DNA of 64,000 nt from Schizochytrium sp. TIO01. Lineage: Eukaryota; Sar; Bigyra; Thraustochytrida; Thraustochytriidae. The notes below the pieces were generated by a model, which was given only the letters and a program-made list of their open reading frames with translations, made no database searches and was not told the origin of the DNA. Location: positions 1,136,001-1,200,000 of the forward strand of contig SMSO01000036.1 of assembly GCA_004764695.1 (NCBI GenBank), written 5' to 3'. Made by a program: the position numbers and the translations under genes. Below are positions 19,671-29,145 of this stretch, in pieces. Positions within the stretch are counted from its first letter, which is position 1. Each line of letters opens with the position of its first letter.

Positions 19671-22600
19671 TTAATAGGAGATACGTTTTCGAGACTTCGT
19701 TGGCGTTGAGTACGACGCATCACGGGGTGGAGGGGACAGATTTTCTTCATCACATTCGCGTACATATCCCATACCTTTGTACGACTGCAAAGGGGATGCC
19801 TCGATTACGTGTGGTGACCCAAAAAGACGCTTCTTAGACCCACGCGGTGGTGTCACTCCTTGAGGACTTTCAAAGGCAGACTTTCGGGGTGTAACATCAA
19901 TTGAGGAAGAAGTCAGAGCAAAGTTTGTTGAGGCTGGTGGTTCAACGTTGCTCTGGTGAAGTACAGGAAAAGGAGAGCACTTCACGGATGCCTCTCCTGG
20001 GCTTGCCTCTATAACGAACTCTCGTTGAGAAAACGCTCCACTCGCCTGGGGAGGTTTAGAAGGCGTTGCCTCCACAGCTCGTTGAGAGTCGATGACGCTT
20101 TCCTCCTTACGGGTACGAGAATCATGGGCGCCAAACTTTTGAAATCCTTTACGCATGTGAGAAAGGTCTAAGCGCGTTTCGTCTGCTATAGGTTTGCAAG
20201 GGGTAGCCTCGATCACAGCACGTGGAATAACTGGTTTATTCATGATAATTCCCTTGTCTCGTTGCTTGCGGTCAGGTGTTGCACTGACAGAGGTATTTAC
20301 TTTGGTGGAGTTTCCAGTTTGCTGCTTAGACTGTCCAAGGCTTACAGAGGATTGTTTGAATTTTGATGACGCTGAAACTCCATATCCTTGGGATGATGAC
20401 CCCATTTGCTGAGAAAACTGCTGCGAGACAGGCACGACAAGGGGTTTGGTCACTGCTGTGTTAGAACGTGCAACACGGCGTTGCTTCAGAAGGCGTTCGG
20501 GGTTACTCATAGCTCCACTAAAGTGGTTCAAAGCAAATCGACGTTTCTGAACAGTAAGATTACCTCCGTGTATAAGGTTTGTGTGTGAAACCAGTTCCAC
20601 TCTAAATGGGTTCACAAGATTTGCAGCTTCAGATTTGCTAACTTGGTGTTGTTGAGGTTTCGTTGGTTCTATACGAGGTACATTCTTGGCCAAATGCGAC
20701 TTCTTTTCTGCAGACATAATTACAGGTAGTGCAACTGTTTGTGAGTTGTGGTCTGCCTCGCTTTTTTCTTCTTCCACACTGTCATCTTTAGTTTGTTCTT
20801 CAGACTTCACTGCCCCATTAAAGTCAGCAAACGACGCACTTAAGATAGATTCCTTGTCAAGATCAAAATGCGCAAGAATCTCAGCAACAGTTCGAGGAAG
20901 GCTATCTTGAAAGGGTTGAACAACACTTTGTTGAATCATTTCTGCAAATTGAGCGCCCGCCGAGAACCTCGCTCGCGTAAGGGCTTTGCAAATTGACTTA
21001 AATTTTGGTTTTGCAACAGGATCACGAATTGGCTGCCTACAAGATCCACGCTGTAGGATTTCAATAGCCTTGGGTGCAAATTCGGCTAGTGTCGTTGCAC
21101 TCAGGGTTGTACATTCATCCTCTACTACGTCATCAACCGCTGTGAGCTGTTGGCTCTCATTTTGCGACGGTAACTTGGACAACTGAGAGGGAGCAGGCTC
21201 TACAACTCCCTTCCCCTCTGCTTTAAGCATATTTTTTGAAGCTGTGGTGACGTTCAAAGGACTTTCTGGGGCCATAAATTTCTCAAATGCAGAGCGATAA
21301 GCCTTGGTGCTTTGCGCAAGAGATATTGTGTCTCTGACAGGAATATTCTCTTTGTTTCTAAATGGTTCCACTATAATGCTTCCTAGCAAATCTGATTTGG
21401 AGGAGCTTAAGCTATTGAGAAGGTCGCCGTTTGTTTGCGAAGACCAGTTAATTGGCTCAACTGGTGTTGGCCTCATGGAAAATTTTGTCAGACCATCAAG
21501 CAATGAGCTTTCAGGGGTTTTGAAAGGCGTTACAAGAGCACAGCTTCCACTGTACAAGGGGTTTAATGCCAGAAGCATGTCGCTAGGCTCAGGACCCGTA
21601 CACACAAGTACAGACTTGGAGGCACGAAGGGCACACAAAAGCTGTACGAAACGGACATCATCACTTTTGCAGATCCAATTGATATTAGCTAAGCTCTGAG
21701 CAGAAAGTAAGTTCAGTGACAATTGGCCTACCATCTTTAAGGAGTCTCCAAACCTAATAGAGCCTTCATTTTCACGTACAGAAAAACTAGAAGCGTAACA
21801 CTCAGAACTTGGGATCTGTTTTTTATCGGAAAGCTCGACAAGCCCATCAGATTTCACCTGAAGTTGTCCAGATACGATGTATGCCTTGTTGTCTCCCGAG
21901 AAGGACAATGGCAGCCTTAGCTCCTCCCCATCGAATGAAAGCAAGTCACCTTCCCAGCCACCCAAATCGTAAGGCAAAGAGATGTTTGACTGCAAGGTGT
22001 TGCCTGGCGAACCTTGTTGCATTTGAGGAGAGACAGGGCGGCTGCGACGCTCAATAGAGATCGCCTTCATCCACTGTGCTCCAAGAAATGCTTTGATAGC
22101 AATATCGGAAATGCCAAAAGCAACGATGGCTGTTGCAGGAGCACTTAATGCAAACATGCATCCATCAACGCGACGAAGAACCTGCTCAAATGCTTTTCGT
22201 TGGAAAGAGATCTCGCTATGAGAATCTCCTTTGCCCACTTTCGTTGTACAGGAAACTTCGCAGCAGGGAGATCTAGAAATGGCAAGATCGTCATTGCTAC
22301 AAAGTTTAAGCGCGTCAACCCAGCACAGCCGCAGGGCACGCGATTTATTATACTTTTGTAAGAAGTCTAATGCATTAGGCTTGACACTAAAGTCTTGATA
22401 CGCTGTTTCACAGTTGACAGGACAGGGGGAGATTACGTATAAAAGGCTGTCGATTGCTTTACCAGGAATCTGAGACTCGGTATCATCCCAGTTGAAATCG
22501 ACAAGTATTTCAGCAACTGAACTCTGGAAAATTGAGAAATGTGATAAGGTACTTGATCCCAAAATCTGGTGGCTCTGTCCAAGACGCTCTTCCTCCCAGC

Positions 22601-23408
22601 GTTTGAAGTTTTTCGTGTCGCTCACCAGTCTTGTGCAAAGCTTTCGACGATGTTTTGCATCCCATACGCTGAAAAACTGAGTAGAGCGAACTGAATGACC
22701 AAATGCGCGATCAAGTTCCCGCGGAGTGCAGCCGATACCACTACGCGAATCAAAGAGACGATGGCCCCACACCATCTTCTTCGACTGCGCTTGATGTCCC
22801 CTCTGCAGTAATTCTATGGTATGAAAGATCGCTTCTGGGGTCCAGGCCTGAAGGCTTGAGACATCGATGAGAAAGACCACTCGCAGATCTACTTCAGAGA
22901 CCGCAGATCTCTTCAAGTGCGTGCCAAGTACTGCATGGATTTCTGAAGGTTTTGAGCTTGAGCTACGCTTTGACAAAACTGCGCGACGCTGCATGTGCCC
23001 CAGTTTGGGCTGTGTGCCAGCACTCAGGCGTTCTGCAGCCATCATTTGTCTACTTCTCGACGGAAGGCTTCGTTTTGCGCCTGACTTGGCCTGGAGAGCG
23101 GCTGCTTGCTGCAAAAGCGTCCTGCTTCGCATCTTATTCGCCAGCTGCGTTGAGCTCTGTTGTAAAACTTGGTTTGGTTGTTGATAATCGTGGTTCTGCT
23201 GAGATACTGGTTGCTGTTGAATTCGTTGAACATGTTGCATTTGTTGGTATATAGGAGTATTTTTCTGAAGTGAGGAACTCTGCTGGCTTTCTTGCACGCT
23301 ACAAGTCATTATTGGCGATCCTGTTCGCAGAAGTTGTGATGACGAGTGCTTGCGCATCGGCGCAAGCTTGCCCATGGTCGTTCCTCGCTCCGCATCTTCG
23401 CCAGCCAT
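19671..23408 (-). CDS. TICRR: Treslin/TICRR-like replication initiation factor, about 1245 aa
   Basis: I recognise the N-terminal domain of Treslin (animal TICRR, functional counterpart of yeast Sld3), which brings Cdc45 to licensed origins. Three landmarks occur in order. VVFLIDVSSLQAW with KKMVWGHRLFDSRSG resembles the Treslin stretch with a trailing FFDS. AEILVDFNWDD resembles its LLDYQWD. LLYVISPCPVNCE resembles its LFSPCPHSQ. A helical segment (about 20850-21090 on this strand) may be the Sld3-Treslin domain. The C-terminus is disordered and carries repeated proline-directed sites: VIEATPCKP, AVEATPSKP, VIEASPGEA, IDVTPRKS, VIEASPLQS, YSTPTKSRK. These look like CDK sites that could bind a TopBP1/Dpb11-type BRCT protein. 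The first in-frame ATG is 23408; the frame stays open to about 23525, where TTTGCAG could mark an upstream intron. Function assigned by recognition of short motifs only. Confidence 0.62.
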   Translation of the reverse strand: MAGEDAERGTTMGKLAPMRKHSSSQLLRTGSPIMTCSVQESQQSSSLQKNTPIYQQMQHVQRIQQQPVSQQNHDYQQPNQVLQQSSTQLANKMRSRTLLQQAAALQAKSGAKRSLPSRSRQMMAAERLSAGTQPKLGHMQRRAVLSKRSSSSKPSEIHAVLGTHLKRSAVSEVDLRVVFLIDVSSLQAWTPEAIFHTIELLQRGHQAQSKKMVWGHRLFDSRSGIGCTPRELDRAFGHSVRSTQFFSVWDAKHRRKLCTRLVSDTKNFKRWEEERLGQSHQILGSSTLSHFSIFQSSVAEILVDFNWDDTESQIPGKAIDSLLYVISPCPVNCETAYQDFSVKPNALDFLQKYNKSRALRLCWVDALKLCSNDDLAISRSPCCEVSCTTKVGKGDSHSEISFQRKAFEQVLRRVDGCMFALSAPATAIVAFGISDIAIKAFLGAQWMKAISIERRSRPVSPQMQQGSPGNTLQSNISLPYDLGGWEGDLLSFDGEELRLPLSFSGDNKAYIVSGQLQVKSDGLVELSDKKQIPSSECYASSFSVRENEGSIRFGDSLKMVGQLSLNLLSAQSLANINWICKSDDVRFVQLLCALRASKSVLVCTGPEPSDMLLALNPLYSGSCALVTPFKTPESSLLDGLTKFSMRPTPVEPINWSSQTNGDLLNSLSSSKSDLLGSIIVEPFRNKENIPVRDTISLAQSTKAYRSAFEKFMAPESPLNVTTASKNMLKAEGKGVVEPAPSQLSKLPSQNESQQLTAVDDVVEDECTTLSATTLAEFAPKAIEILQRGSCRQPIRDPVAKPKFKSICKALTRARFSAGAQFAEMIQQSVVQPFQDSLPRTVAEILAHFDLDKESILSASFADFNGAVKSEEQTKDDSVEEEKSEADHNSQTVALPVIMSAEKKSHLAKNVPRIEPTKPQQHQVSKSEAANLVNPFRVELVSHTNLIHGGNLTVQKRRFALNHFSGAMSNPERLLKQRRVARSNTAVTKPLVVPVSQQFSQQMGSSSQGYGVSASSKFKQSSVSLGQSKQQTGNSTKVNTSVSATPDRKQRDKGIIMNKPVIPRAVIEATPCKPIADETRLDLSHMRKGFQKFGAHDSRTRKEESVIDSQRAVEATPSKPPQASGAFSQREFVIEASPGEASVKCSPFPVLHQSNVEPPASTNFALTSSSIDVTPRKSAFESPQGVTPPRGSKKRLFGSPHVIEASPLQSYKGMGYVRECDEENLSPPPRDASYSTPTKSRKRISY

Positions 23409-24961
23409 AGCCACACCCAACGAAGCTTTTCGCAGGGCTTTCGTCAATACCTGACCGGTCCCTCGCAAACGTCCCTCCAGAACAGTTCCACCTGTCCCTG
23501 TCGTCTTATTTCTCGACCCCTGCAAAGGATTTGTTTGATGATCTGCCTAACTAACTTGAAGTTAGGCAAATCATTCATCTTCATTGTTATTTCCCTCCCC
23601 AAGGCCGGTAGTTGAGTCATGCGAAACCCTTCTTTACCTACCTTTGGGTTCTGCAGTTACGTAACTCTATTTTGGAAGTTTTCTCTCAAGCAGTTTCCTT
23701 GAGTATCCCCACTGAGAGTAACGCTTAGATTTCTTCATTTTTCGCATTTTTTGCATTTCCTTTTTGGCTTTAATTTTCGGATTAAAATAGAAAAATGAAT
23801 AGCAACTTGAACCCGAATTGGTATATAAGAAATTACCAAAAGAACTGAAGTTTTTCCTATCTTAATCGTAGTTTACTTTCCCTTTTCTTTATCGTTCTTA
23901 AGTTTTCCGGTTGCACCCCCATAAACACATAGCATTAACTCTAGCAGACTGCCTCCAGTTCTTACCACATAAACTTGCGCGAAGTAGCCTGAAGACGCCC
24001 ACAATTTCGAGCAGAGTCCTCTCGCCTGCCCGCAAAACTTGCTCCTGATACCTCGCATACCCTGCGGTGCTCCTCGTCCTCGCCACCCCTTCTCCGTGAG
24101 CGCAAGAAGCGAATTCTCAAAGAGAACCTAACTTTGCATTTATTTCTATTTGCTATACCTTGGACGATAATTCTTCCTCTATTCGAGTTGAATGATAAAG
24201 TAACAGTACTACTATGATTCCTATAGTTTTAAGTAGATGGACTTAGCAATTATGAGTTACTATGGAAGAGCCTGAAAGAACAGATAATAAGGGGGAATAA
24301 GGACGATAAGAGTCAAACAAACAATCAGGGAGTCTAAGAGAAGCACGCAAGCAAACCGGAGTCCACCTGTGTGGCGCTGTGCGGCGCTTGGCCAGCACCA
24401 GGAAGAGGGACCTACGGCGAGGCAGCCGAACACGGTGCACACGCACTAAGGCGTCCAACGTCGAAGACACCCTCTTGCTGGAGATCGCAAGCACCATCGG
24501 CGCTAGCTTGTTCGGGTCTCTGTTTGTCCCCTTCTATTATTTGTGTGTTTGTTGTTGTTCTTGTTCTTGTTCTGGAGACCGAGTTCCTCCGAAGTCCTCG
24601 GGACTGGAAACTTGAGGTCCTTAGGGCAAACGATTGGAGACGAGGAGAACATAAAAGGCGCCCCGAGGCAAGCGGAGCAGAAGTTGAAGTGAAAGATAAG
24701 AGAATCTCCCGAACGATTTGGGCTAGATAGGGTATTCTGGAGCATTTTAACAGCGGAATTCGCTCACACTTGTCAATATCAGTGTTTGACATTCTTCTTC
24801 TTGTTGACTTTTGCGTAGTGGACAGTACAGGATACCAAAGTTCGTGTTACACTCTTGGGTGAGCGCATCCAAGCACATTAATACTTGCTTCGAGGGTGTA
24901 AGCAAGAGCGATTCAAAGCGGTTATTGGTTTCAAGGTAAGAACCGTTTCTATACAGGAATC
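23409..24961. other. Divergent promoter region between Treslin-like and CDH1 genes
   Basis: This holds the 5' flanks of two cell-cycle genes transcribed apart. A perfect inverted repeat (TGCCTAAC at 23544-23551, GTTAGGCA at 23561-23568) sits just upstream of the Treslin-like frame. Several short frames at 24243-24792 overlap on both strands without domain-like composition. No RNA gene recognised. Confidence 0.5.
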
Positions 24962-26596
24962 ATGGCATTTAGCCCGCCCTCAAGTCCTGCTCGCAGACTT
25001 GATTCGAACTACGAAGCCCGCTTAAAGAGCCCGGGGCATCAATTTAGGCCATCCCCAACAAGGCGTAAAAGTCTACTATCCTCGCCAGGAACCTCGGTGG
25101 CCACGGCTACACCTAAACGCGATCGCTCAGTTTACTCTGATAGGTTCATTCCAAGCAGATCAGGAACCCAGCTAGAGACAGGGTTTTCCCTACTTGGGGC
25201 TGACGAAAGTGGAGGTGGCGGGGCCAATTCTGTAAACAAGGCTGCCAATGGGGCGAATGGTAGCTCGGGTGGAAACCCTAGTACTGGAGAAGTTAAGGAA
25301 GGCTTTTCAACATACTCAATGCTTCTCCGTAGCGAATTACTAGGATTAGAGTCATCACCACAGCGGAAGGGTGCCTCGCCTAGCACAAATGTAGGTAATT
25401 CATCCTCGCCAGGCAATGGTTCCGATGCTAAAGACAGTCCTGAGCAGCGCGGAGCGTCTGGAGGCCGGGTTGCTCACTCATCACCAGGTCGAAACCTTTT
25501 CCGATTTAAGGCTCCACGCCAAACAGCCTTGGATTTGAAAAAGTCATTTTCTCTCTCACCAGGCATCGGCCCAAATTCGCCAGGTCTCATGTCATCACCA
25601 CGCAAAGCGAAGCGAAAGATCCCAAAGACCCCTTTTAAAGTTCTCGACGCCCCTGCTCTACAAGATGACTTTTATCTGAATTTGGTTGATTGGTCTTCGC
25701 AAAATGTTTTGGCTGTAGGCCTCGGTTCATGTGTATACCTGTGGAGCGCATGCACAAGTAAGGTAACCAAGTTGTGTGATCTTGGTCCCCAAGATTGCGT
25801 TACCTCAGTTTGTTGGACACAGCGTGGTCATCATCTTGCTATTGGAACTAATCTAGGCACCGTGGAGCTATGGGATGCAGCCAAATGTTCTAAGATTCGA
25901 ACCATGACAGGCCACAGTGCCCGTGTAGGATGTCTTAGTTGGACCTCAAACCAACTTGCTTCTGGTAGTCGTGATCGCCTTATCCTAATGCGCGACGTTC
26001 GGCAACCCAACAACTATATGAAAAGGTTGACTGGTCATAAGCAAGAAGTGTGCGGTCTTAAATGGTCGTTTGATGACCAGCAGCTAGCCTCTGGGGGCAA
26101 TGATAACAAATTGTTGATATGGAATCACCAAAGTACCTCGCCAGTACTCCGCTTTCATGAGCACACAGCCGCCGTAAAGGCCATCGCATGGAGTCCTCAT
26201 CAGAATGGACTCTTAGCGTCGGGAGGTGGTACTGCGGATAGATGCATCCGTTTCTGGAACACGCTCACAGGAAGTCCAATCAAATGCATTGACACGGGTA
26301 GTCAAGTCTGCAATCTTCTTTTTGCCAAAAACGTCAATGAACTTGTTTCTACACACGGTTACTCACTTAACCAAATTATTATTTGGCGAGTCCCACAAAT
26401 GACCAAAGTTGCTACACTTACTGGTCACCTTACACGAGTCCTCTACCTTGCCTGTAGCCCTGACGCCCAAACAATTGTTACTGGCGCTGGAGATGAAACA
26501 CTACGTTTCTGGAATGTTTTCCCTGCCCCAAAGAATAAGGATGGTTCTCGACTTGGAACAAGCCTTCTCTTTCCGTCGGGAGCAGATATTCGGTAA
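24962..26596 (+). CDS. FZR1: CDH1/FZR1-type APC/C activator, 544 aa
   Basis: This is a fizzy-related WD40 activator that recruits substrates to the anaphase-promoting complex in late mitosis and G1. The start is ATG 24962. A disordered N-terminus with many SP/TP sites (CDK control) carries the C-box DRFIPSR at residues 60-66. The Cdh1-specific segment YSMLLRSELLG and the linker KIPKTPFKVLDAPALQDDFY follow. A seven-blade WD40 propeller comes next (VLAVGLGSCVYLWSA, GTVELWD, LASGSRDRLILMRD, LASGGNDNKLLIWN, LASGGGTADRCIRFWN, IIIWRV, TGAGDETLRFWN). The chain ends in Ile-Arg, the IR tail that docks on APC3. All diagnostic motifs are present, and the YSMLLRSELLG motif favours Cdh1 over Cdc20. No intron is needed in the coding part. 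Confidence 0.95.
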   Translation: MAFSPPSSPARRLDSNYEARLKSPGHQFRPSPTRRKSLLSSPGTSVATATPKRDRSVYSDRFIPSRSGTQLETGFSLLGADESGGGGANSVNKAANGANGSSGGNPSTGEVKEGFSTYSMLLRSELLGLESSPQRKGASPSTNVGNSSSPGNGSDAKDSPEQRGASGGRVAHSSPGRNLFRFKAPRQTALDLKKSFSLSPGIGPNSPGLMSSPRKAKRKIPKTPFKVLDAPALQDDFYLNLVDWSSQNVLAVGLGSCVYLWSACTSKVTKLCDLGPQDCVTSVCWTQRGHHLAIGTNLGTVELWDAAKCSKIRTMTGHSARVGCLSWTSNQLASGSRDRLILMRDVRQPNNYMKRLTGHKQEVCGLKWSFDDQQLASGGNDNKLLIWNHQSTSPVLRFHEHTAAVKAIAWSPHQNGLLASGGGTADRCIRFWNTLTGSPIKCIDTGSQVCNLLFAKNVNELVSTHGYSLNQIIIWRVPQMTKVATLTGHLTRVLYLACSPDAQTIVTGAGDETLRFWNVFPAPKNKDGSRLGTSLLFPSGADIR

Positions 26597-27344
26597 ACCA
26601 ATGAATCATTACTGCAGCCAACCATGTATGACTCCTGAACAAACGTATGTACCCGTCACTAGATCTATCGCTCGCCTTTCTGGATTTAGCTCGCGTGTAG
26701 CCTGCATGCTCCCATCACTCTGATCCCAAAGATAGATAAGACAGATCGCGTCTATAACATTCTTCTCTACAATAGCAAAGCTATATTGAACTTTCTTTTT
26801 ATTCCGTAAATAGCAAATGTTAATTTCAATTGTTTTGGGTTCCAAATTAGCAAGTATGGAGACAGGAAGAGAATAAATATAGATTATAATCAAAGAGCAT
26901 ATGTGAAGAGCACCCCTCTTTGCTTGCAAATGTTGAGAGATATTCAGATAAAATTAAACTATTGAAGGCCCTCGTGCTCATACTTATGAGGAAGTTTTAG
27001 AACAGCAAATTGTCTGCACCCAAATTGTGCATCGTAATATGGATTGCTCTTTTGATTTTCCCCGCTGCTGATGATGAACTATTGTACATCGATAATAAAT
27101 CATGCATATTATATACATCCATTGATATTATATATTAAAGCCCAAGACTTGCATATAAGCATGCATACCGCGCATAAAGTGTGTAAATTTACAGCTTTCA
27201 AACTGCTATTGAGTAGTATGTAAAGTAGCAATTATTGTTATGGATGAGATTAGTTATGGTATTCTAAGTCGTGTTGAAATCGAATTTCAATAGTCTTGCG
27301 GGTTATCAAATGGTAAAACAAGCGTTGCACATAAGATAAGGGTT
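26597..27344. other. Convergent spacer between CDH1 and RAB23-like genes
   Basis: AT-rich 3' flanks of convergent genes, with TATATAT tracts near 27105-27140. No supported gene seen; a 106-codon minus-strand frame (26609-26929) lacks family features. Confidence 0.55.
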
Positions 27345-28509
27345 CTAGGAGATGATGCACGCCTTCTTTTTCTTTCCTTTGGTACGTTGCTTCGAAGGAA
27401 CGAGCTGCAAAGGTTGAATGTTACACAATTAGACATATCCAACACATACAGTCAGTACTCAGATACAACACAACGTGCGATCGAATTAAAACATCCAGTT
27501 CTCTATGATATACTATCTATGAGACCAGCAACATTGACTTCTCTCCACACCACACCTATATAAAAATAAACTTACGGACTTTGTTGGGGCAGAAGAAGTT
27601 ACCGCATGGTTGCTTGCAGCTGGACTAACTAGATTTGGGCCATTCAGGGACTGTGTAGATTCGTTTTGATTAGAATTCAAAGCAACAGGTTCACCTGCCT
27701 CCTCGTTTTCTTTCTCCTTTACAGGTACGCTGTCAAACTTTGTATGTTCAGAGGCCTGACTTGAGTGTCCAAGCTCTTCGCGAACTCGCTCGAAAGATGA
27801 ATCATCGTTGATACTTGGGTCAATATCGCTGATATCAACAAGAGTAGCAGCTGCCCCAACACATTTGCTGGCAACGTAGAGAAAGATCTCGTCGACAAGC
27901 TCAGCATCCTTACACGTGACACGGTACAAACGTGCATGCATGTCGCGAGCCATATCTCTAGCCTCAAGATCTGAAACAACTGTCTCTTCCTTGGACACAT
28001 CTATCTTATTTTGGACAACCACTATGCGCGTCATAGGACCAGATTCCTTGCGTACCTTTGCGATAAGCTCTGGCACACGATCAAAAGAATCTCGATTATC
28101 TACAGCAAAAACAATAACTGCAGCGCTGGCACCTTTGAAATACTTCACACTCATTTGCGCATCCACATGTTCACCTCCAATCTCCCACATCATAAGGTTG
28201 ACATCTTCACATGCCTCTTCTAAGTAGATATTTTTCTCCTTGAATTCGGCACCAATAGTCTTTTTGTACTGCATTGGGAATTCATTCCTGCTGTACATCG
28301 TGGCCAGACTAGTTTTGCCAACATTGCTAGCACCGAGAACCAACACTTTGAGGGACGCTGTAAATACGAAAAGTATATATTCGAAAAGTATATATTGTTT
28401 TAGCCATGTCAGTTCTCAGCGAACGTGTTTCGGTGATAACCATTCTCTTCAATCGCTTTTTTACGCACGCTCAACATCATAACTTACACTCCAAGTCTCC
28501 AAGATCCAT
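27345..28509 (-). CDS. RAB23: RAB23-like small GTPase, three exons, prenylated C-terminus
   Basis: Exons are 28509-28488, 28357-27576 and 27404-27345, separated by introns of 130 and 171 bases (both GTAAGT donors; TTTACAG and TTTGCAG acceptors). Phases close exactly to give 287 aa. The protein starts MDLGDLESSLKVLVLGASNVGKTS (P-loop 16-24). It then has KKTIGAEF (switch I), MMWEIGGEH (65-71) and VVQNKIDV for guanine recognition. The third exon ends KQRTKGKKKKACIIS: a polybasic stretch plus a CaaX box. Vertebrate RAB23, a ciliary trafficking GTPase, has the same KQRTKK run near its C-terminus and also ends in a CaaX-like signal. DVNLMMW and the YKKTIG stretch also match RAB23. Oddity: the usual WDTAGQE is WEIGGEH, so Asp and the catalytic Gln are both Glu, and GTP hydrolysis may be slow. 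A disordered Ser/Asn-rich linker precedes the tail. Confidence 0.86.
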
Positions 28510-29145
28510 CTTGTTGTTAGGCACCAAACTAGAATTTTATATGCTTTCCAGTTTTGAGGGTTTTCAAGGCCCTTAACCCCTTCGTATCGATAGGCCTCTT
28601 GCTTTTGGGGTCCCGATACTTGAGACTGGAGTTTATGGGTTCTTCCCTCCCTTCAATGCCCGCCTGCTTCTCACAACACAAGTCCACAAGGGAGTTCCTA
28701 CTCCCGGTGAGCCTCTTTGGTCTCTATGCCTTGTGCTCGACCTTCTTTCATAGCACTGCCTTTGCGGAGGAGATCGAGACCCAAGCATCTGGCATAACAT
28801 CTATTATATCGTACTTGGCATGAATAGAGAAAATTGTTTCCGTTAATAGTTAAATATGTAATTATTATATATAAATATATTATTAGTTTGATGGCTCATT
28901 ATTAAAGAACTTTCTGTGCTCAACGGTCACTTGGCACCTATTGAAGAACGCGGTACGAAGAGCACTGGCACAATCAAAACAACTTGTAGGAGAAGTGAAG
29001 AATTCGCCTCGTCCAAGTTTATCAGTCTTATAGCTCTGCAAATCACAAAGAGTGGCATATTTAACAAATTTGGGGAACGCTCCACCATTTTGGCGTTGGG
29101 TGGAGGCGAGGAGCTTAGCTGCTTTTGAAGCTTCAATAAGACAAG
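28510..29145. other. Shared divergent promoter of RAB23-like and PDE6D-like genes
   Basis: These 636 bases lie between two head-to-head genes and should hold both promoters. An AT-rich core (about 28850-28890, ATTATTATATATAAATATATTATTAG) is the most TATA-like sequence. A TTG-started frame at 28554-28823 is judged spurious. Confidence 0.5.

Noticed and set aside
24936-24956. 21-base GTAAGA...ACAG segment just before the CDH1 start, resembling a mini-intron
   Set aside because: It is shorter than any intron I can support here, and it lies in the untranslated leader with no frame to test.
27556-27575. 20-base mini-intron (GTAAGT to TATAG) in the RAB23-like gene
   Set aside because: The same donor with the distant TTTGCAG acceptor gives a RAB23-like polybasic CaaX tail, which is far better supported.
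28554-28823. 89-codon frame between RAB23-like and PDE6D-like genes with hydrophobic segments
   Set aside because: TTG start, no family features, and it lies in a divergent promoter.
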